Part shown: in pieces, positions 33,213-42,175 of the stretch
Numbering within the stretch: position 1 is the stretch's first letter
Layout: every line of letters starts with the position of its first letter
Source of the DNA: Nocardioides gilvus
GTDB lineage: Bacteria > Actinomycetota > Actinomycetes > Propionibacteriales > Nocardioidaceae
Assembly: GCF_003194605.1 (NCBI RefSeq)
Contig: NZ_QHKY01000002.1
Span: 248,001 to 312,000 of the forward strand
Length of the DNA stretch: 64,000 nucleotides
Direction of reading: 5' to 3'
The notes under the pieces: model-generated
The model's database searches: none
The model's input: the letters and a program-made list of their open reading frames with translations, nothing else
Told to the model about the DNA's origin: nothing
Made by a program: the position numbers and the translations under genes

Positions 33213-34715
33213 GTGGACTCCACCCATGAGGCATCGGCCGCACCGGCAGCACCGGCGCCCACCCGCTTCCCGCCGATCGCGATCATCCTGACGCTCTGCT
33301 TCGGCAGCCTGGCCGGCGCGCTGATGCAGACGCTCGTCATCCCGATCCAGACCGAGTTGCCCCAACTGCTCGGCACCAGCGCAGCGAACACCTCCTGGGC
33401 GGTCACGGCCACCCTGCTCGCTGCGGCCGTCACGATGCCAGTGACCGGCCGTCTCGCCGACCTCTACGGCAAGAAGCGCGTCCTGGTCGCCTCCGCGGCG
33501 ATCCTCGTACTGGGCTCCTCCGTGGCCGCCATGTCCAGCACCCTGCTCCCCTTCCTGACCGGCCGCGCACTGCAGGGCATGGCAATGGGCTACATCCCGG
33601 TCGCCATCAGCCTGGTCCGCCAACTGGTCCCGCCGGCCAAGGCCGCCGGAGCGGTCGCTGCCGTCAGCGCCACCCTCGGCGTGGGCGGCGCACTCGGCCT
33701 GCCGCTCTCGGCGTGGATCGCGCAGAACTACTCATGGCACACGCTCTTCTGGTTCTCGGCCGTCCTGGCCGTGGTGATCCTGGTCGCGACCGCCATCGTC
33801 ATCCCCCCGGTCCACGACGCCCACCCCGCGCACATCGACTTCGTCGGGATCATCGGCCTCGCGATCGGTCTGTGCTCGACGCTCATCGGCATCTCCAAGG
33901 GCTCCACGTGGGGCTGGAGCGACGGGCGTACGGTCTCCAGCATCATCGGCGGCATCCTCGTCCTGCTCGTCTGGGGTGTGCACCAACTGCGTCACCACGA
34001 CCCGATCGTCGACCTGCGCACCAGCGCCCGGCGTCCGGTGCTCTTCACCAACCTCGCTGCGCTGCTCATCGGGTTCGGGATGATGGCCCAGGCGATCGTC
34101 ATGCCCCAATTGCTCCAGATGCCTGAGTCCACCGGCTACGGGCTCGGCGAGACGATGCTGGCGGCAGGGCTGTGGATGGCTCCCGGCGGGCTCATGATGA
34201 TGGTCTTCGCGCCTGTCTCGAGCAAGTTGATCAACTCGGTCGGAGCCCGGATCACCCTCTCCACCGGCGCCGTCGTGACGGCCGTGGGCTACCTCGTGGC
34301 GGTCAACCTGATGGATGCCCCGTGGCAGTTGATGCTCGCTTCGATCATCGGTTCGGCGGGCGTCGGCATCGGCTACGCCGCGATGCCCACCCTGATCCTC
34401 GACAACGTTCCGGAGCACGAAGCCGGCTCCAGCGTCGGGCTCAACGGCTTGATGCGCTCGGTCGGCACTACGATCGCGGGTGCCGTGATGGCCGCCGTGC
34501 TCACGAGCAAGACCATGGACCTCGCCCCGGGTGTCACCATCCCGACCCAGGGCGCCTTCCAGCTCTGCTTCCTGATCGGCGCCGGCGCAGCCTTCGCCGG
34601 CGCCATGGTGGCCCTGCTCGTCCCGCGTCAGCGGCGCAGGGCGGCGTCAACTGGCGACTCCGCCGAGCTCGCCACGACGTCGGACTCCGGGTCCGAGACC
34701 GTACTGGCCAACTGA
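33213..34715 (+). CDS. MFS drug exporter, DHA2 (EmrB/QacA-like)
   Basis: A 500-residue permease with 14 hydrophobic helices. Motif A is visible (VTGRLADLYGKKRVLVASA), as is the proline-containing antiporter motif C region (GVGGALGLPLSAWIAQNYSWHTLFW), both hallmarks of proton-coupled multidrug exporters. The C-terminal tail is Ser/Thr-rich and soluble. The start is GTG 33213, with AGGA 5 nt upstream; no closer ATG fits. It is divergent from a MarR regulator whose likely operators fill the shared promoter, so induction by an antimicrobial or phenolic ligand is expected. The substrate is not known. Confidence 0.88.
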   Translation: MDSTHEASAAPAAPAPTRFPPIAIILTLCFGSLAGALMQTLVIPIQTELPQLLGTSAANTSWAVTATLLAAAVTMPVTGRLADLYGKKRVLVASAAILVLGSSVAAMSSTLLPFLTGRALQGMAMGYIPVAISLVRQLVPPAKAAGAVAAVSATLGVGGALGLPLSAWIAQNYSWHTLFWFSAVLAVVILVATAIVIPPVHDAHPAHIDFVGIIGLAIGLCSTLIGISKGSTWGWSDGRTVSSIIGGILVLLVWGVHQLRHHDPIVDLRTSARRPVLFTNLAALLIGFGMMAQAIVMPQLLQMPESTGYGLGETMLAAGLWMAPGGLMMMVFAPVSSKLINSVGARITLSTGAVVTAVGYLVAVNLMDAPWQLMLASIIGSAGVGIGYAAMPTLILDNVPEHEAGSSVGLNGLMRSVGTTIAGAVMAAVLTSKTMDLAPGVTIPTQGAFQLCFLIGAGAAFAGAMVALLVPRQRRRAASTGDSAELATTSDSGSETVLAN

Positions 34716-34899
34716 GCGTCCGAAGCGAGCCGCGTCGCGCCTGACCAACCCACGTACACCCGTACGGGGGGATGGCCTGACCGCTGGGCGCCGACCGCGA
34801 GCCTTTCGTCGCAGGACGCTGGTCACCTCGACGCCCGATTCCTAGACTCAGCAAGGCCCACAGGCCGTCCTTGCCCCTCCACGGACCCGGAGCCCCACT

Positions 34900-36492
34900 G
34901 TGTCGATCCAGACCGCGAACCACTCTGCCCTCACGCCGTTGCGCTTCCTCGAGCGATCAGCAGAGGTCTACCCGACGCGCACGGCGATCCTGCACGGCGA
35001 GCGGTCGTACACGTACGGCGAGTTCGCGCAGGCCGCCCAGCTGCTGGCCGCCGCGCTCGCCGCGGACGTCGCGCCCGGCGAGCGGGTCGCTGTCCTGACC
35101 CCCAACACCCCCGAGTCGATCTTCGCGCACTTCGCCGCCCCGCTGGCCGGCGTCACGCTGGTCGCGCTCAACACCCGACTGACCCGGCCCGAGATCTCCG
35201 ACATCCTGCGCCACTGCGAGGCACGCGTGCTGCTGGTGGACACCGAGCTCGTCGAGCGCATCGAGGGCATCCGCGAACTGGTGCCCTCACTGACCAAGGT
35301 CATCGAGATCAACGACTCGGTCTCCGGCCTCCCCCTCACGGGCAGCTCGAGCGTCGCGACCGACTACGAGTCGTACGTCTCCGCGCAGACGCCGCTGACC
35401 ACGACCCGCCCGTACGAGGTCGCCGACGAGGACGCGGTCATCACGATCAACTACACGTCGGGGACCACCGGCACCCCGAAGGGCGTCATGTACTCCCACC
35501 GTGGCGCCTACCTGGCTTCGCTCGGTTCGGTGGTGCACAACCAGTTCACCGCCGAGAGCAACTACCTGTGGACGCTGCCAATGTTCCACTGCAACGGTTG
35601 GTGCACCGCGTGGGCCGTCACCGCCGCCGGCGGCACCCAGGTCTGCCTGCGTGCGGTCGACGCCGACGCGATCTGGGACGCCATCGACGACCTCGAGGTC
35701 AGCCACATCTGTGGTGCGCCGGCGGTCTGCACGACCATCGCCACCGCCGACCGGGCGCACGCACTCGACCGTCCGCTGCGGATCACCACCGCCGGTGCGC
35801 CACCCTCGCCGACGGTGATCGGCCAGCTGGAGGAGATCGGCGTCCACGTCGTGCACGTCTACGGCCTCACCGAGACGTACGGCCCTTTCACCATCTGCGA
35901 GCACCAGGCGGGCTGGCCCGACCTGCCGGCCGACGAGCGTGCCGTCCTGCTGTCGCGCCAGGGCGTCGGCATGCTGCAGGCCGAGCAGGCCCGTGTCGTC
36001 GACCTCGACATGGTCGACGTGCCCGCCGACGGCGAGACCATGGGTGAGATCGTGCTGCGCGGCAACAACGTGATGGTCGGCTACTTTCGCAACAAGGCCG
36101 CCACCGAGGAGGCCTTCCACGGCGGCTGGTTCCACACCGGCGACCTCGGAGTGATGCATCCCGACGGCTACGTCCAGGTGAAGGACCGCGCCAAGGACAT
36201 CGTGATCTCTGGCGGTGAGAACATCTCCACCGTCGAGGTCGAGCAGGCCCTGTTGCGCCACCCCCAAATCGTCGACGTCGCCGTGATCGGCGTACCGGAC
36301 GCCAAGTGGGGCGAGCACCCGCGCGCGTTCGTCATCACCGAGCCGGGCGTGACCCTGAGCGTCGAGGAGGTCGTGGCCCACGCCCGCGAGTGGATCGCCG
36401 GCTACAAGGTGCCGCGCGACATCGTCTTCGCCGACGGCCTTCCGCGTACGTCGACCGGCAAGGTCATGAAGCACGAGCTGCGCACCCGCTGA
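34900..36492 (+). CDS. Fatty-acyl-CoA synthetase (AMP-forming)
   Basis: A 530-residue ANL-superfamily enzyme. The P-loop is ITINYTSGTTGTPKGVMYSHRGAYLA (TSGTTGTPKG), A4/A5 are TAGAPPSPTVIGQ and VYGLTETYGP, the hinge region is WFHTGDLGVMHPDGYVQVKDRAKDIVISGGENIS, and the catalytic lysine is in PRTSTGKVMKHELR. It adenylates a carboxylic acid and transfers it to CoA, feeding beta-oxidation or aromatic-acid use. Chain length cannot be read; FHCNGWC is common in medium/long-chain enzymes. The GTG at 34900 has GGAG 7 nt upstream. The 48-bp repeat doublet lies just downstream. Confidence 0.92.
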   Translation: MSIQTANHSALTPLRFLERSAEVYPTRTAILHGERSYTYGEFAQAAQLLAAALAADVAPGERVAVLTPNTPESIFAHFAAPLAGVTLVALNTRLTRPEISDILRHCEARVLLVDTELVERIEGIRELVPSLTKVIEINDSVSGLPLTGSSSVATDYESYVSAQTPLTTTRPYEVADEDAVITINYTSGTTGTPKGVMYSHRGAYLASLGSVVHNQFTAESNYLWTLPMFHCNGWCTAWAVTAAGGTQVCLRAVDADAIWDAIDDLEVSHICGAPAVCTTIATADRAHALDRPLRITTAGAPPSPTVIGQLEEIGVHVVHVYGLTETYGPFTICEHQAGWPDLPADERAVLLSRQGVGMLQAEQARVVDLDMVDVPADGETMGEIVLRGNNVMVGYFRNKAATEEAFHGGWFHTGDLGVMHPDGYVQVKDRAKDIVISGGENISTVEVEQALLRHPQIVDVAVIGVPDAKWGEHPRAFVITEPGVTLSVEEVVAHAREWIAGYKVPRDIVFADGLPRTSTGKVMKHELRTR

Positions 36493-36512
36493 CTCCACCT
36501 GCGCAACCCCTC

Positions 36513-36623
36513 GGACGTCATCACCAGCGGTCGCCCGAGGGCTCGTACGTGATGACGTCCGGGTGGACCCACGCAGGACGTCATCACCAGCGGTCGTCCG
36601 AGGGCTCGTACGTGATGACGTCA
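36513..36623. repeat. Doublet of 48-bp palindromic repeats (copies 1 and 2)
   Basis: Copy 1 spans 36513-36560 and copy 2 spans 36576-36623, a 63-bp period with a 15-bp spacer. Each begins GGACGTCATCAC and ends GTGATGACGTCC (the last base is A in copy 2), a 12-bp terminal inverted repeat, with a smaller CGAG/CTCG pair inside. The two copies differ at two positions. Confidence 0.9.
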
Positions 36624-36741
36624 CGGTGGCCGGGCGGCCGGGCGGGCGGGGCGGGCGGGCGGACACTGCGGCGACCTACCCAGCCCCGAATGAGTACCTG
36701 CACGGATACGGCGCCCCGGGCACCCGGCGCAAGGTTGAGAC

Positions 36742-37035
36742 ATGGAAAACAACACCACTCCCTCGTCCAAGACCACCCAGGCCTTCTTCGTGCAGTCGGT
36801 CATCGCATTCGGCGTCGCGCTGATCGGCCTCGTGTGGGCCATCCTCTTCCTCCCGCTGGACCCGTGGGCGCGCGCCTTCCTCGGGATGACCGGCCTCTTC
36901 CTGGTCTCCTCGACCTTCACGCTGGCCAAGGTCGTGCGTGACAACCAGGAGACCCAGACCGTCTACAACCGGATCGACCAGGCCCGCATCGACCGCCTCC
37001 TCGCCGAGCACGACCCCTTCAAGCAGGTCGCCTGA
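36742..37035 (+). CDS. YiaA/YiaB two-helix domain membrane protein
   Basis: A 97-residue protein with two helices (FFVQSVIAFGVALIGLVWAILFLP and GMTGLFLVSSTFTLAKVV) separated by LDPWARAF, then the soluble ending RDNQETQTVYNRIDQARIDRLLAEHDPF. The spacing and the ending match the YiaA/YiaB (YiaAB) family of inner membrane proteins of unknown function. Its N-terminus is polar and short. It has its own hairpin downstream and sits between the repeat doublet and a TetR/MMPL pair; no functional link is evident. Confidence 0.85.
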   Translation: MENNTTPSSKTTQAFFVQSVIAFGVALIGLVWAILFLPLDPWARAFLGMTGLFLVSSTFTLAKVVRDNQETQTVYNRIDQARIDRLLAEHDPFKQVA

Positions 37036-37071
37036 GCCGTTGTGCCCCCTCCCTTCCACCACTGATCCTCC

Positions 37072-37104
37072 GGAGCCCCCGTCGCCGTCAGGCACGGGGG
37101 CTCC
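37072..37104 (+). terminator. Hairpin after the YiaA/B-like gene
   Basis: An 11-bp perfect stem (GGAGCCCCCGT / ACGGGGGCTCC) with an 11-nt loop. CTTCGCG follows, with no U-run. Confidence 0.75.
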
Positions 37105-37136
37105 CTTCGCGTGCGCGACGTCACGCTCTATTCCAC

Positions 37137-37187
37137 GTGCACTGTGACGACCAGAGTGCAAGACTGCACTTCGTGACTCAAAGTGCA
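37137..37187 (+). promoter_or_regulatory. Cluster of AGTGCA half-sites around the tetR start
   Basis: A perfect 6-4-6 palindrome AGTGCA-AGAC-TGCACT spans 37155-37170. Further half-sites are GTGCACT (37137-37143) and AAGTGCAG (37180-37187). They surround the proposed GTG start of the TetR gene at 37173, which suits autorepression and control of the downstream MMPL gene. Confidence 0.6.
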
Positions 37188-37790
37188 GAGGAGTGGCTCG
37201 CGAGTTGGCCCTCCACCAAGAACCCTCGCTCCCGCGCCCGCGAGGAGCAGATCACGCGCACCGCACAACGGCTCACGGTTGAGCGCGGTCTCGACGGTTT
37301 CACCATGGAAGAACTGGCCGAGGCCGCCGCGGTCTCCCGGCGCACCGTCTTCAACCACTTCGGCAGCAAGCTCGACGCAGTGCTCGGCAACCCACCCCCC
37401 ATCACCCTCGAAGAGGTGGAGCGGTTCCGCGCAGGCCTTCCGCACGGCCACCTCGTCCGAGACATCGCCGTGGTGATCGCCTCCATCCTGACCACCAGTC
37501 AGCACACCCGCGAGGACGCGCTGCGCCTGCCCGCCCTGCTGCGCGAACCCAGGCTGATGGCGGCCGCCAACGAGCGGCTCGTCAACGTGGCAGAACGCCT
37601 CGCCTCGCTGGCCGCCTTCCGCGGCGCCGCGCTCACCGCCCAGCAGTCGCGCATGTTGGTGCTGCTCTTCGGCGCAGTCGCGCACGAGGCGCTCGAACAC
37701 TTCGTCCGCGGTGACGAGGCGGACAACGCACCTGACCTGCCCGCCCTCTTCCTGGATCTCCTGGAGGAGACCCTGACCCTCCTCGACTGA
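37173..37790 (+). CDS. TetR family transcriptional regulator
   Basis: A 205-residue regulator. The HTH is near the N-terminus (SRAREEQITRTAQRLTVERGLDGFTMEELAEAAAVSRRTVFNHFGSKLDAVLG), in the style of TetR proteins with TVFNHF at helix 3. I chose GTG 37173; a GTG at 37137 would add 12 residues and include the palindrome. The C-terminal half is a helical ligand-binding domain. The MMPL transporter starts 115 bp downstream on the same strand, a common TetR/MMPL pairing, so ligand-controlled efflux or lipid export is likely. Confidence 0.88.
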   Translation: MTQSAEEWLASWPSTKNPRSRAREEQITRTAQRLTVERGLDGFTMEELAEAAAVSRRTVFNHFGSKLDAVLGNPPPITLEEVERFRAGLPHGHLVRDIAVVIASILTTSQHTREDALRLPALLREPRLMAAANERLVNVAERLASLAAFRGAALTAQQSRMLVLLFGAVAHEALEHFVRGDEADNAPDLPALFLDLLEETLTLLD

Positions 37791-37905
37791 GCCTGCGCCA
37801 CCGCACCCGCGTCACCGCCTCGCGTCACCGCCTCGCTCCATGGGGCCGCGAGCCCCCGCACACCTGAACCCCGGCACCCCGGTGCCCCACCCAGAAAGTT
37901 CCCTC

Positions 37906-40275
37906 ATGGCTTCTCTCCTCTACCGACTCGGGCGTACGGCCTTCCGTCGCTGGCCCCTCTTCCTGGCGGGCTGGCTCGTCGTGATCGTCGCCGTGGGCGG
38001 TGTGGCCGGCGCCTTCGGCAAGCCCATGGTCGACGCCTTCTCCATCCCCGGCATCCCGTCGGAGAAGGCCTCAGACCTGCAGGCAGAGCTCTTCCCGGAC
38101 GCAGCGCGGGCCGACGCCCCCTCGGGCAACGTGGTCATCTCGGTCCCTGCCGACGACGCGCAGGGCAAGCTCACCGACGAGAAGTACTCGGCGCTCGTCG
38201 ACCAGGTCGTCGAGGACCTGAAGGCCGCGCCCCAGATGGGCGAGAACGCCGAGGCCGTCGTCTCCCCCGTACGTCAACTCGAGGGCGCCATCGCGCAGAG
38301 CATCGAGGCCGGCGCCGACGAGGAGACCGCGACCGCCCAGGCGAAGGCCGGGCTCGAGCAGGGGGCGATCCTCTCCGATGACGAGCGCACCGGCACGGTC
38401 GGCTTCGTCTTCGACCAGGAGGCGGTCACCGACATCGAGGTGACCACCCAGGAGGCCGTCCTCGACCTGGTCGACGACGCCCGCGACGCCGGCCTGGTGG
38501 CCGAGGTCAACGGCCAGGCCATGCAGCTGACCGAGATCGGAATCACCTCCGAGCTGATCGGCATCGCGATCGCACTGCTCGTCCTGGTCCTGACCTTCGG
38601 GGCCCTGGTCGCCGCTGGCCTGCCGATCCTCATCGCCGTCGTCGGGGTGGGAATCACCTCCGCAGGCATCACCGCCATGACTGCCTTCACCGACATCGGT
38701 TCCTCGACCCCGCTGCTGGCCACGATGCTGGGGCTCGCGGTCGGCATCGACTACACGCTCTTCATCCTCGCCCGCTACCGCGACGAGCTGCGCCACACCA
38801 AGACCCGTGAGGACGCGGTCGGTGTCGCGCTGGGCACCGCCGGCTCCGCGGTCGTCTTCGCCGGACTGACCGTGATGATCGCCCTGGGCGCCCTCGCCGT
38901 GGTCCGGATCCCGTTCCTCACCACCATGGGCCTTGCCGCCGCCAGCGCCGTCGTGGTCGCCGTGCTGGCCTCCCTCACCCTGCTGCCCGCCATCCTGGGC
39001 ATGCTGAAGAACAAGGCGTTCGCCGGCCGCGTCCGGACGTACGTCCCTGCCACCGAGACCGGCGCGGACGGCAAGAAGCACGTCGTCAACAACAGCGTCC
39101 GTTGGGGTCGCCTGGTCGGCAAGGCACCGCTCGCGGCCGTCCTGCTGGTCACCGTCGCCCTCGGCGCGCTGGCGATCCCGGTCAAGGACATGCACCTCGC
39201 CTTCCCGACCGACTCCACCGCGGCCAGCGACACCACCCAGCGCAAGGCCTCGGACCTGCTCACCGACGCCTTCGGGCCGGGCCAGGAGGCGACCTTCCTC
39301 TTCGTCGTCGACGGCCGCGAGCTGGCCGAGGAGGAGCGCGCCGCTGCGTACGCCGAGGTCACCGAATGGGTCGGCGGGTTCGACGGCGTGAAGCACGCGC
39401 TCCAGGCCGCCGGCACCAACCCGGACGGGTCGACCATGGAGGGTGCGATGGTCGTCGCGGTCCCGACCACGGGCCCGCAGGACGCGGCCACCGAGGACCT
39501 GCTGCACGACCTGCGCGACGGACAGTCCGGCATCGAGGAGGCCACCGGCGCCGAGATGGGCATCACCGGACTGACCGCCATCACCGCGGACGTCTCGGAG
39601 AGGCTCGCCGACGCACTGCCGATCTACCTGGCCGTCGTCGTGGGCCTGGCCTTCATCCTGCTGATGCTCGTCTTCCGCTCCATCCTGGTGCCGCTGACCG
39701 CGACCGTGGGCTTCCTGCTCTCGGTGATGGCAACCCTGGGCGCGACGGTGGCGATCTTCCAGGAGGGCTGGTTCGGCGTGATGGAGGGGCAACCGATCGT
39801 GGCCTTCATCCCGATCTTCCTGATCGGTCTGGTCTTCGGCCTCGCGATGGACTACCAGGTCTTCCTGGTAACCCGGATGCGGGAGGCGCACGTGCACGGG
39901 GCCTCGCCCACCGAGTCGGTCATCGACGGCTTCCGCAACTCGGGCCGGGTGGTTGCGGCCGCCGCGACGATCATGATCGCGGTCTTCGCCGCCTTCATCG
40001 CCCAGGACAACGCCATCATCAAGTCGATGGGCTTCGCCTTGGCCGTGGCCGTCGCCTTCGACGCCTTCGTGATCCGGATGACCTTCATCCCCGGCCTGAT
40101 GTACCTGATGGGCGAGAAGGCCTGGTGGTTGCCGAAGTGGCTCGACAAGATCCTGCCCAACGTCGACGTGGAGGGCGAGAGCCTGGAGCGCAACCACGTG
40201 GTCGAGCACGAGAACACGTTCGACACCGATGCCGGTGGGTCGACCGACGAGACCGGCGAGCCGGTGAAGGTCTGA
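37906..40275 (+). CDS. MMPL family RND transporter
   Basis: A 789-residue RND-superfamily transporter in two halves. Each half has one N-terminal helix, a large extracytoplasmic domain and a block of five helices. First block: GIAIALLVLVLTFGALVAAGLPILIAVVGVGI ... LGLAVGIDYTLFILARYRDELRH, with the charged Asp-Tyr pair (GIDYTLF). Second block: FGLAMDYQVFLVTRMREAHVHG, again with the Asp-Tyr pair expected for proton coupling. MMPL proteins export lipids or small molecules in actinobacteria. The cargo is unknown. Its partner is the upstream TetR. ATG 37906 is used because the preceding residues are Pro-rich and unlike the family start. Confidence 0.9.
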   Translation: MASLLYRLGRTAFRRWPLFLAGWLVVIVAVGGVAGAFGKPMVDAFSIPGIPSEKASDLQAELFPDAARADAPSGNVVISVPADDAQGKLTDEKYSALVDQVVEDLKAAPQMGENAEAVVSPVRQLEGAIAQSIEAGADEETATAQAKAGLEQGAILSDDERTGTVGFVFDQEAVTDIEVTTQEAVLDLVDDARDAGLVAEVNGQAMQLTEIGITSELIGIAIALLVLVLTFGALVAAGLPILIAVVGVGITSAGITAMTAFTDIGSSTPLLATMLGLAVGIDYTLFILARYRDELRHTKTREDAVGVALGTAGSAVVFAGLTVMIALGALAVVRIPFLTTMGLAAASAVVVAVLASLTLLPAILGMLKNKAFAGRVRTYVPATETGADGKKHVVNNSVRWGRLVGKAPLAAVLLVTVALGALAIPVKDMHLAFPTDSTAASDTTQRKASDLLTDAFGPGQEATFLFVVDGRELAEEERAAAYAEVTEWVGGFDGVKHALQAAGTNPDGSTMEGAMVVAVPTTGPQDAATEDLLHDLRDGQSGIEEATGAEMGITGLTAITADVSERLADALPIYLAVVVGLAFILLMLVFRSILVPLTATVGFLLSVMATLGATVAIFQEGWFGVMEGQPIVAFIPIFLIGLVFGLAMDYQVFLVTRMREAHVHGASPTESVIDGFRNSGRVVAAAATIMIAVFAAFIAQDNAIIKSMGFALAVAVAFDAFVIRMTFIPGLMYLMGEKAWWLPKWLDKILPNVDVEGESLERNHVVEHENTFDTDAGGSTDETGEPVKV

Positions 40276-40297
40276 GCGCCACTCGCTGAAATCGACC

Positions 40298-40331
40298 CCG
40301 CCCGCCGACCTGTCCCCAGGTCGGCGGGCGG
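40298..40331. terminator. Bidirectional terminator between MMPL and SIP genes
   Basis: A perfect 14-bp GC stem (CCGCCCGCCGACCT / AGGTCGGCGGGCGG) with a 6-nt loop between convergent stops at 40275 and 40349. Confidence 0.88.
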
Positions 40332-40348
40332 GCTTCGTTCCGGATGGG

Positions 40349-41290
40349 TCAGGACTTCATCGAGACGCCGCGGCGCCAGTACCCCATGAAGGCGACCTGG
40401 CGACGGTCCATCCCGCGCTCCTTGACCAGGTGGCGGCGCAGGCCGGTGACGACCCCGGCCTCACCGGCGATCCAGGCGTACAGGTCGCCACGCACCGAAC
40501 CGTCGTCGTTGATCTCCTCGCCGGACGAGGACCACTGCGGGGTCTCCCACAACTCCGGGTCGACCTCCTCCGGGATCTCCAGCGCAACGACCGCCCCACC
40601 CAGGTGAGCCGTCACGGCGGCGGTCAGGGCCGCCCCGTGCTCCTGGGCACCACGCGCCAGCCAGGTCACCTCGACCCCGGCCGGGGCGCTGACCTCCTGG
40701 ACGTCCGCGGAGTACGGCACCTCCAGGAAAGCGGCGCCCTTCGCGTCGGCGGGCAGGTGCTCGAGGATCGCGCAGATCGCCGGCACGGCGGTCTCGTCAC
40801 CGACGAGCAGAAGCCGCTGCTCGGGTCGCGGCAGGAACTCGATGCCCCCGAACGGGAGCCCCCGCTTCGGCAGCAGCACCACCGCCCGGGTGCCGACCTC
40901 CGCGGCGAGCGCCCAGTCGGAGCCGGGCCCGCTGACGCCTTCATGGAGCACGATGTCGACCACGAGTCGACGCTGCTCGCCACTGCCGCGCAGTTCCCGC
41001 ACCGTGTACGTACGCATGTGGCCGCGCTCCTCGACCGGCCGCTCGAGCCAGGTGCCCAACCAGGAGGCGTCGGCGTCGGTCACCGAACCAAGACCACCAC
41101 CGGCGTGCGGCACGACCAACTTGAAGCGTTGGTCCCACCACGGGCCGTCGCTGCCGTCGGGCAGCCCCACCTCGGCGAGCTCGGGGGCGGCGAGCTCCAG
41201 GCGTACGAAGCTGGGCGAGAGGCGCTGGACCGAGGCGACCTGCACCTCGGCGAGCACCATCGGGATCGGTTCGGTCGCGGTCACGGTCAT
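40349..41290 (-). CDS. Siderophore-interacting protein (ViuB/SIP-type ferric reductase)
   Basis: A 313-residue SIP. The FAD-binding motif is in MRTYTVRELRG, and the C-terminal NAD(P)H half includes LLVGDETAVPAICAILEHLP and GEAGVVTGLRRHLVKERGMDRRQVAFMGYWRRG. The family reduces ferric siderophores in the cytoplasm to release iron. It is the last gene of the uptake operon, directly after the ATPase with no gap, so it acts on iron brought in by that ABC importer. Confidence 0.9.
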   Translation of the reverse strand: MTVTATEPIPMVLAEVQVASVQRLSPSFVRLELAAPELAEVGLPDGSDGPWWDQRFKLVVPHAGGGLGSVTDADASWLGTWLERPVEERGHMRTYTVRELRGSGEQRRLVVDIVLHEGVSGPGSDWALAAEVGTRAVVLLPKRGLPFGGIEFLPRPEQRLLLVGDETAVPAICAILEHLPADAKGAAFLEVPYSADVQEVSAPAGVEVTWLARGAQEHGAALTAAVTAHLGGAVVALEIPEEVDPELWETPQWSSSGEEINDDGSVRGDLYAWIAGEAGVVTGLRRHLVKERGMDRRQVAFMGYWRRGVSMKS

Positions 41291-42175
41291 TCAGTCCTCC
41301 TGGGGGTGGGCGGCGCGAGCGCGCCGCCCGAGGGGAAGCACCAACGGGGTGCCTGAGACGGGGTCGGGGATCACGCGCGCCTCGAGACCGAAGACGTCAC
41401 GGACGAGCTCTTCGGTGACCACCTCGCCGGGAGGGCCCTGGGCGACGAGGCGACCGTCCTTCATGGCGACCAGGTGGTCGGCGTAGCGGGCGGCCAGGTT
41501 GAGCTCGTGGAGCACCATCACGATGGTCGTGCCGCGGTTGGCGTTGAGGTCGGCGAGCACGTCGAGCAGCTCCACCTGGTGGGCCAGGTCGAGGAAGGTG
41601 GTCGGTTCGTCGAGCAGCAGGAGGTCGGTCTGCTGGGCCAGGGCCATCGCCACCCAGACCCGTTGGCGCTGACCCCCGGAGAGCTCGTCGACGTTGCGCT
41701 GCGCCAGGTCCAGCGTGCCCGTCAGGCGCAACGCCTCGGCGACTGCTCGGTCGTCCTCGTCGCTCCACCGCCGCCACAGCCCGGTGTGCGGATGGCGGCC
41801 CCGAGCGACCAGGTCGACGACGGTGACACCCTCGGGCGCGACCGCGGTCTGCGGGAGCAGGCCGAGGATGCGGGCGACCTCCTTGGTGGGCATCTGGTGG
41901 ATCGCCCGGCCGTCGAGGACCGCGCGCCCCGCTGTCGGCTTGAGCAGCCGGGCGAGTCCGCGCAGCAGCGTCGACTTGCCGCAGGCGTTGGCACCGACGA
42001 TGACCGTGATCGCGCCGTCGGGGATGACCAGACTCAGCTCGTCGACGACCGTGCGCTCGCCATAACCCAGGCTCAGCGACTCGGCGCTGAGTCGGCCTGG
42101 CGCACCCCGGCCATCCGGCGCCCCTGCGGGGGCCGGGTCGACGTCGGGGCGGGTGTCCGAATTCATCACACTCAT
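41291..42175 (-). CDS. Ferric-siderophore ABC importer ATPase (FepC-like)
   Basis: A 294-residue ATPase. Walker A is GANACGKSTLL, Q-loop LGLLPQTAVAPEG, signature LSGGQRQRVWVAMALAQ, Walker B LLLLDEPTTFLDL and the H-loop MVLHELNLAARYA; this set is typical of FepC/FhuC. It powers uptake through the two FecCD permeases upstream. The start overlaps the permease stop by 4 nt. The N-terminal 25 residues are an ordinary low-complexity extension. Confidence 0.93.
   Translation of the reverse strand: MSVMNSDTRPDVDPAPAGAPDGRGAPGRLSAESLSLGYGERTVVDELSLVIPDGAITVIVGANACGKSTLLRGLARLLKPTAGRAVLDGRAIHQMPTKEVARILGLLPQTAVAPEGVTVVDLVARGRHPHTGLWRRWSDEDDRAVAEALRLTGTLDLAQRNVDELSGGQRQRVWVAMALAQQTDLLLLDEPTTFLDLAHQVELLDVLADLNANRGTTIVMVLHELNLAARYADHLVAMKDGRLVAQGPPGEVVTEELVRDVFGLEARVIPDPVSGTPLVLPLGRRARAAHPQED

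Noticed and set aside
36513..36623. 48-bp repeats as CRISPR
   Set aside because: Only two units, 15-bp spacers, full terminal palindromes and dispersed copies elsewhere; the pattern fits an interspersed element.
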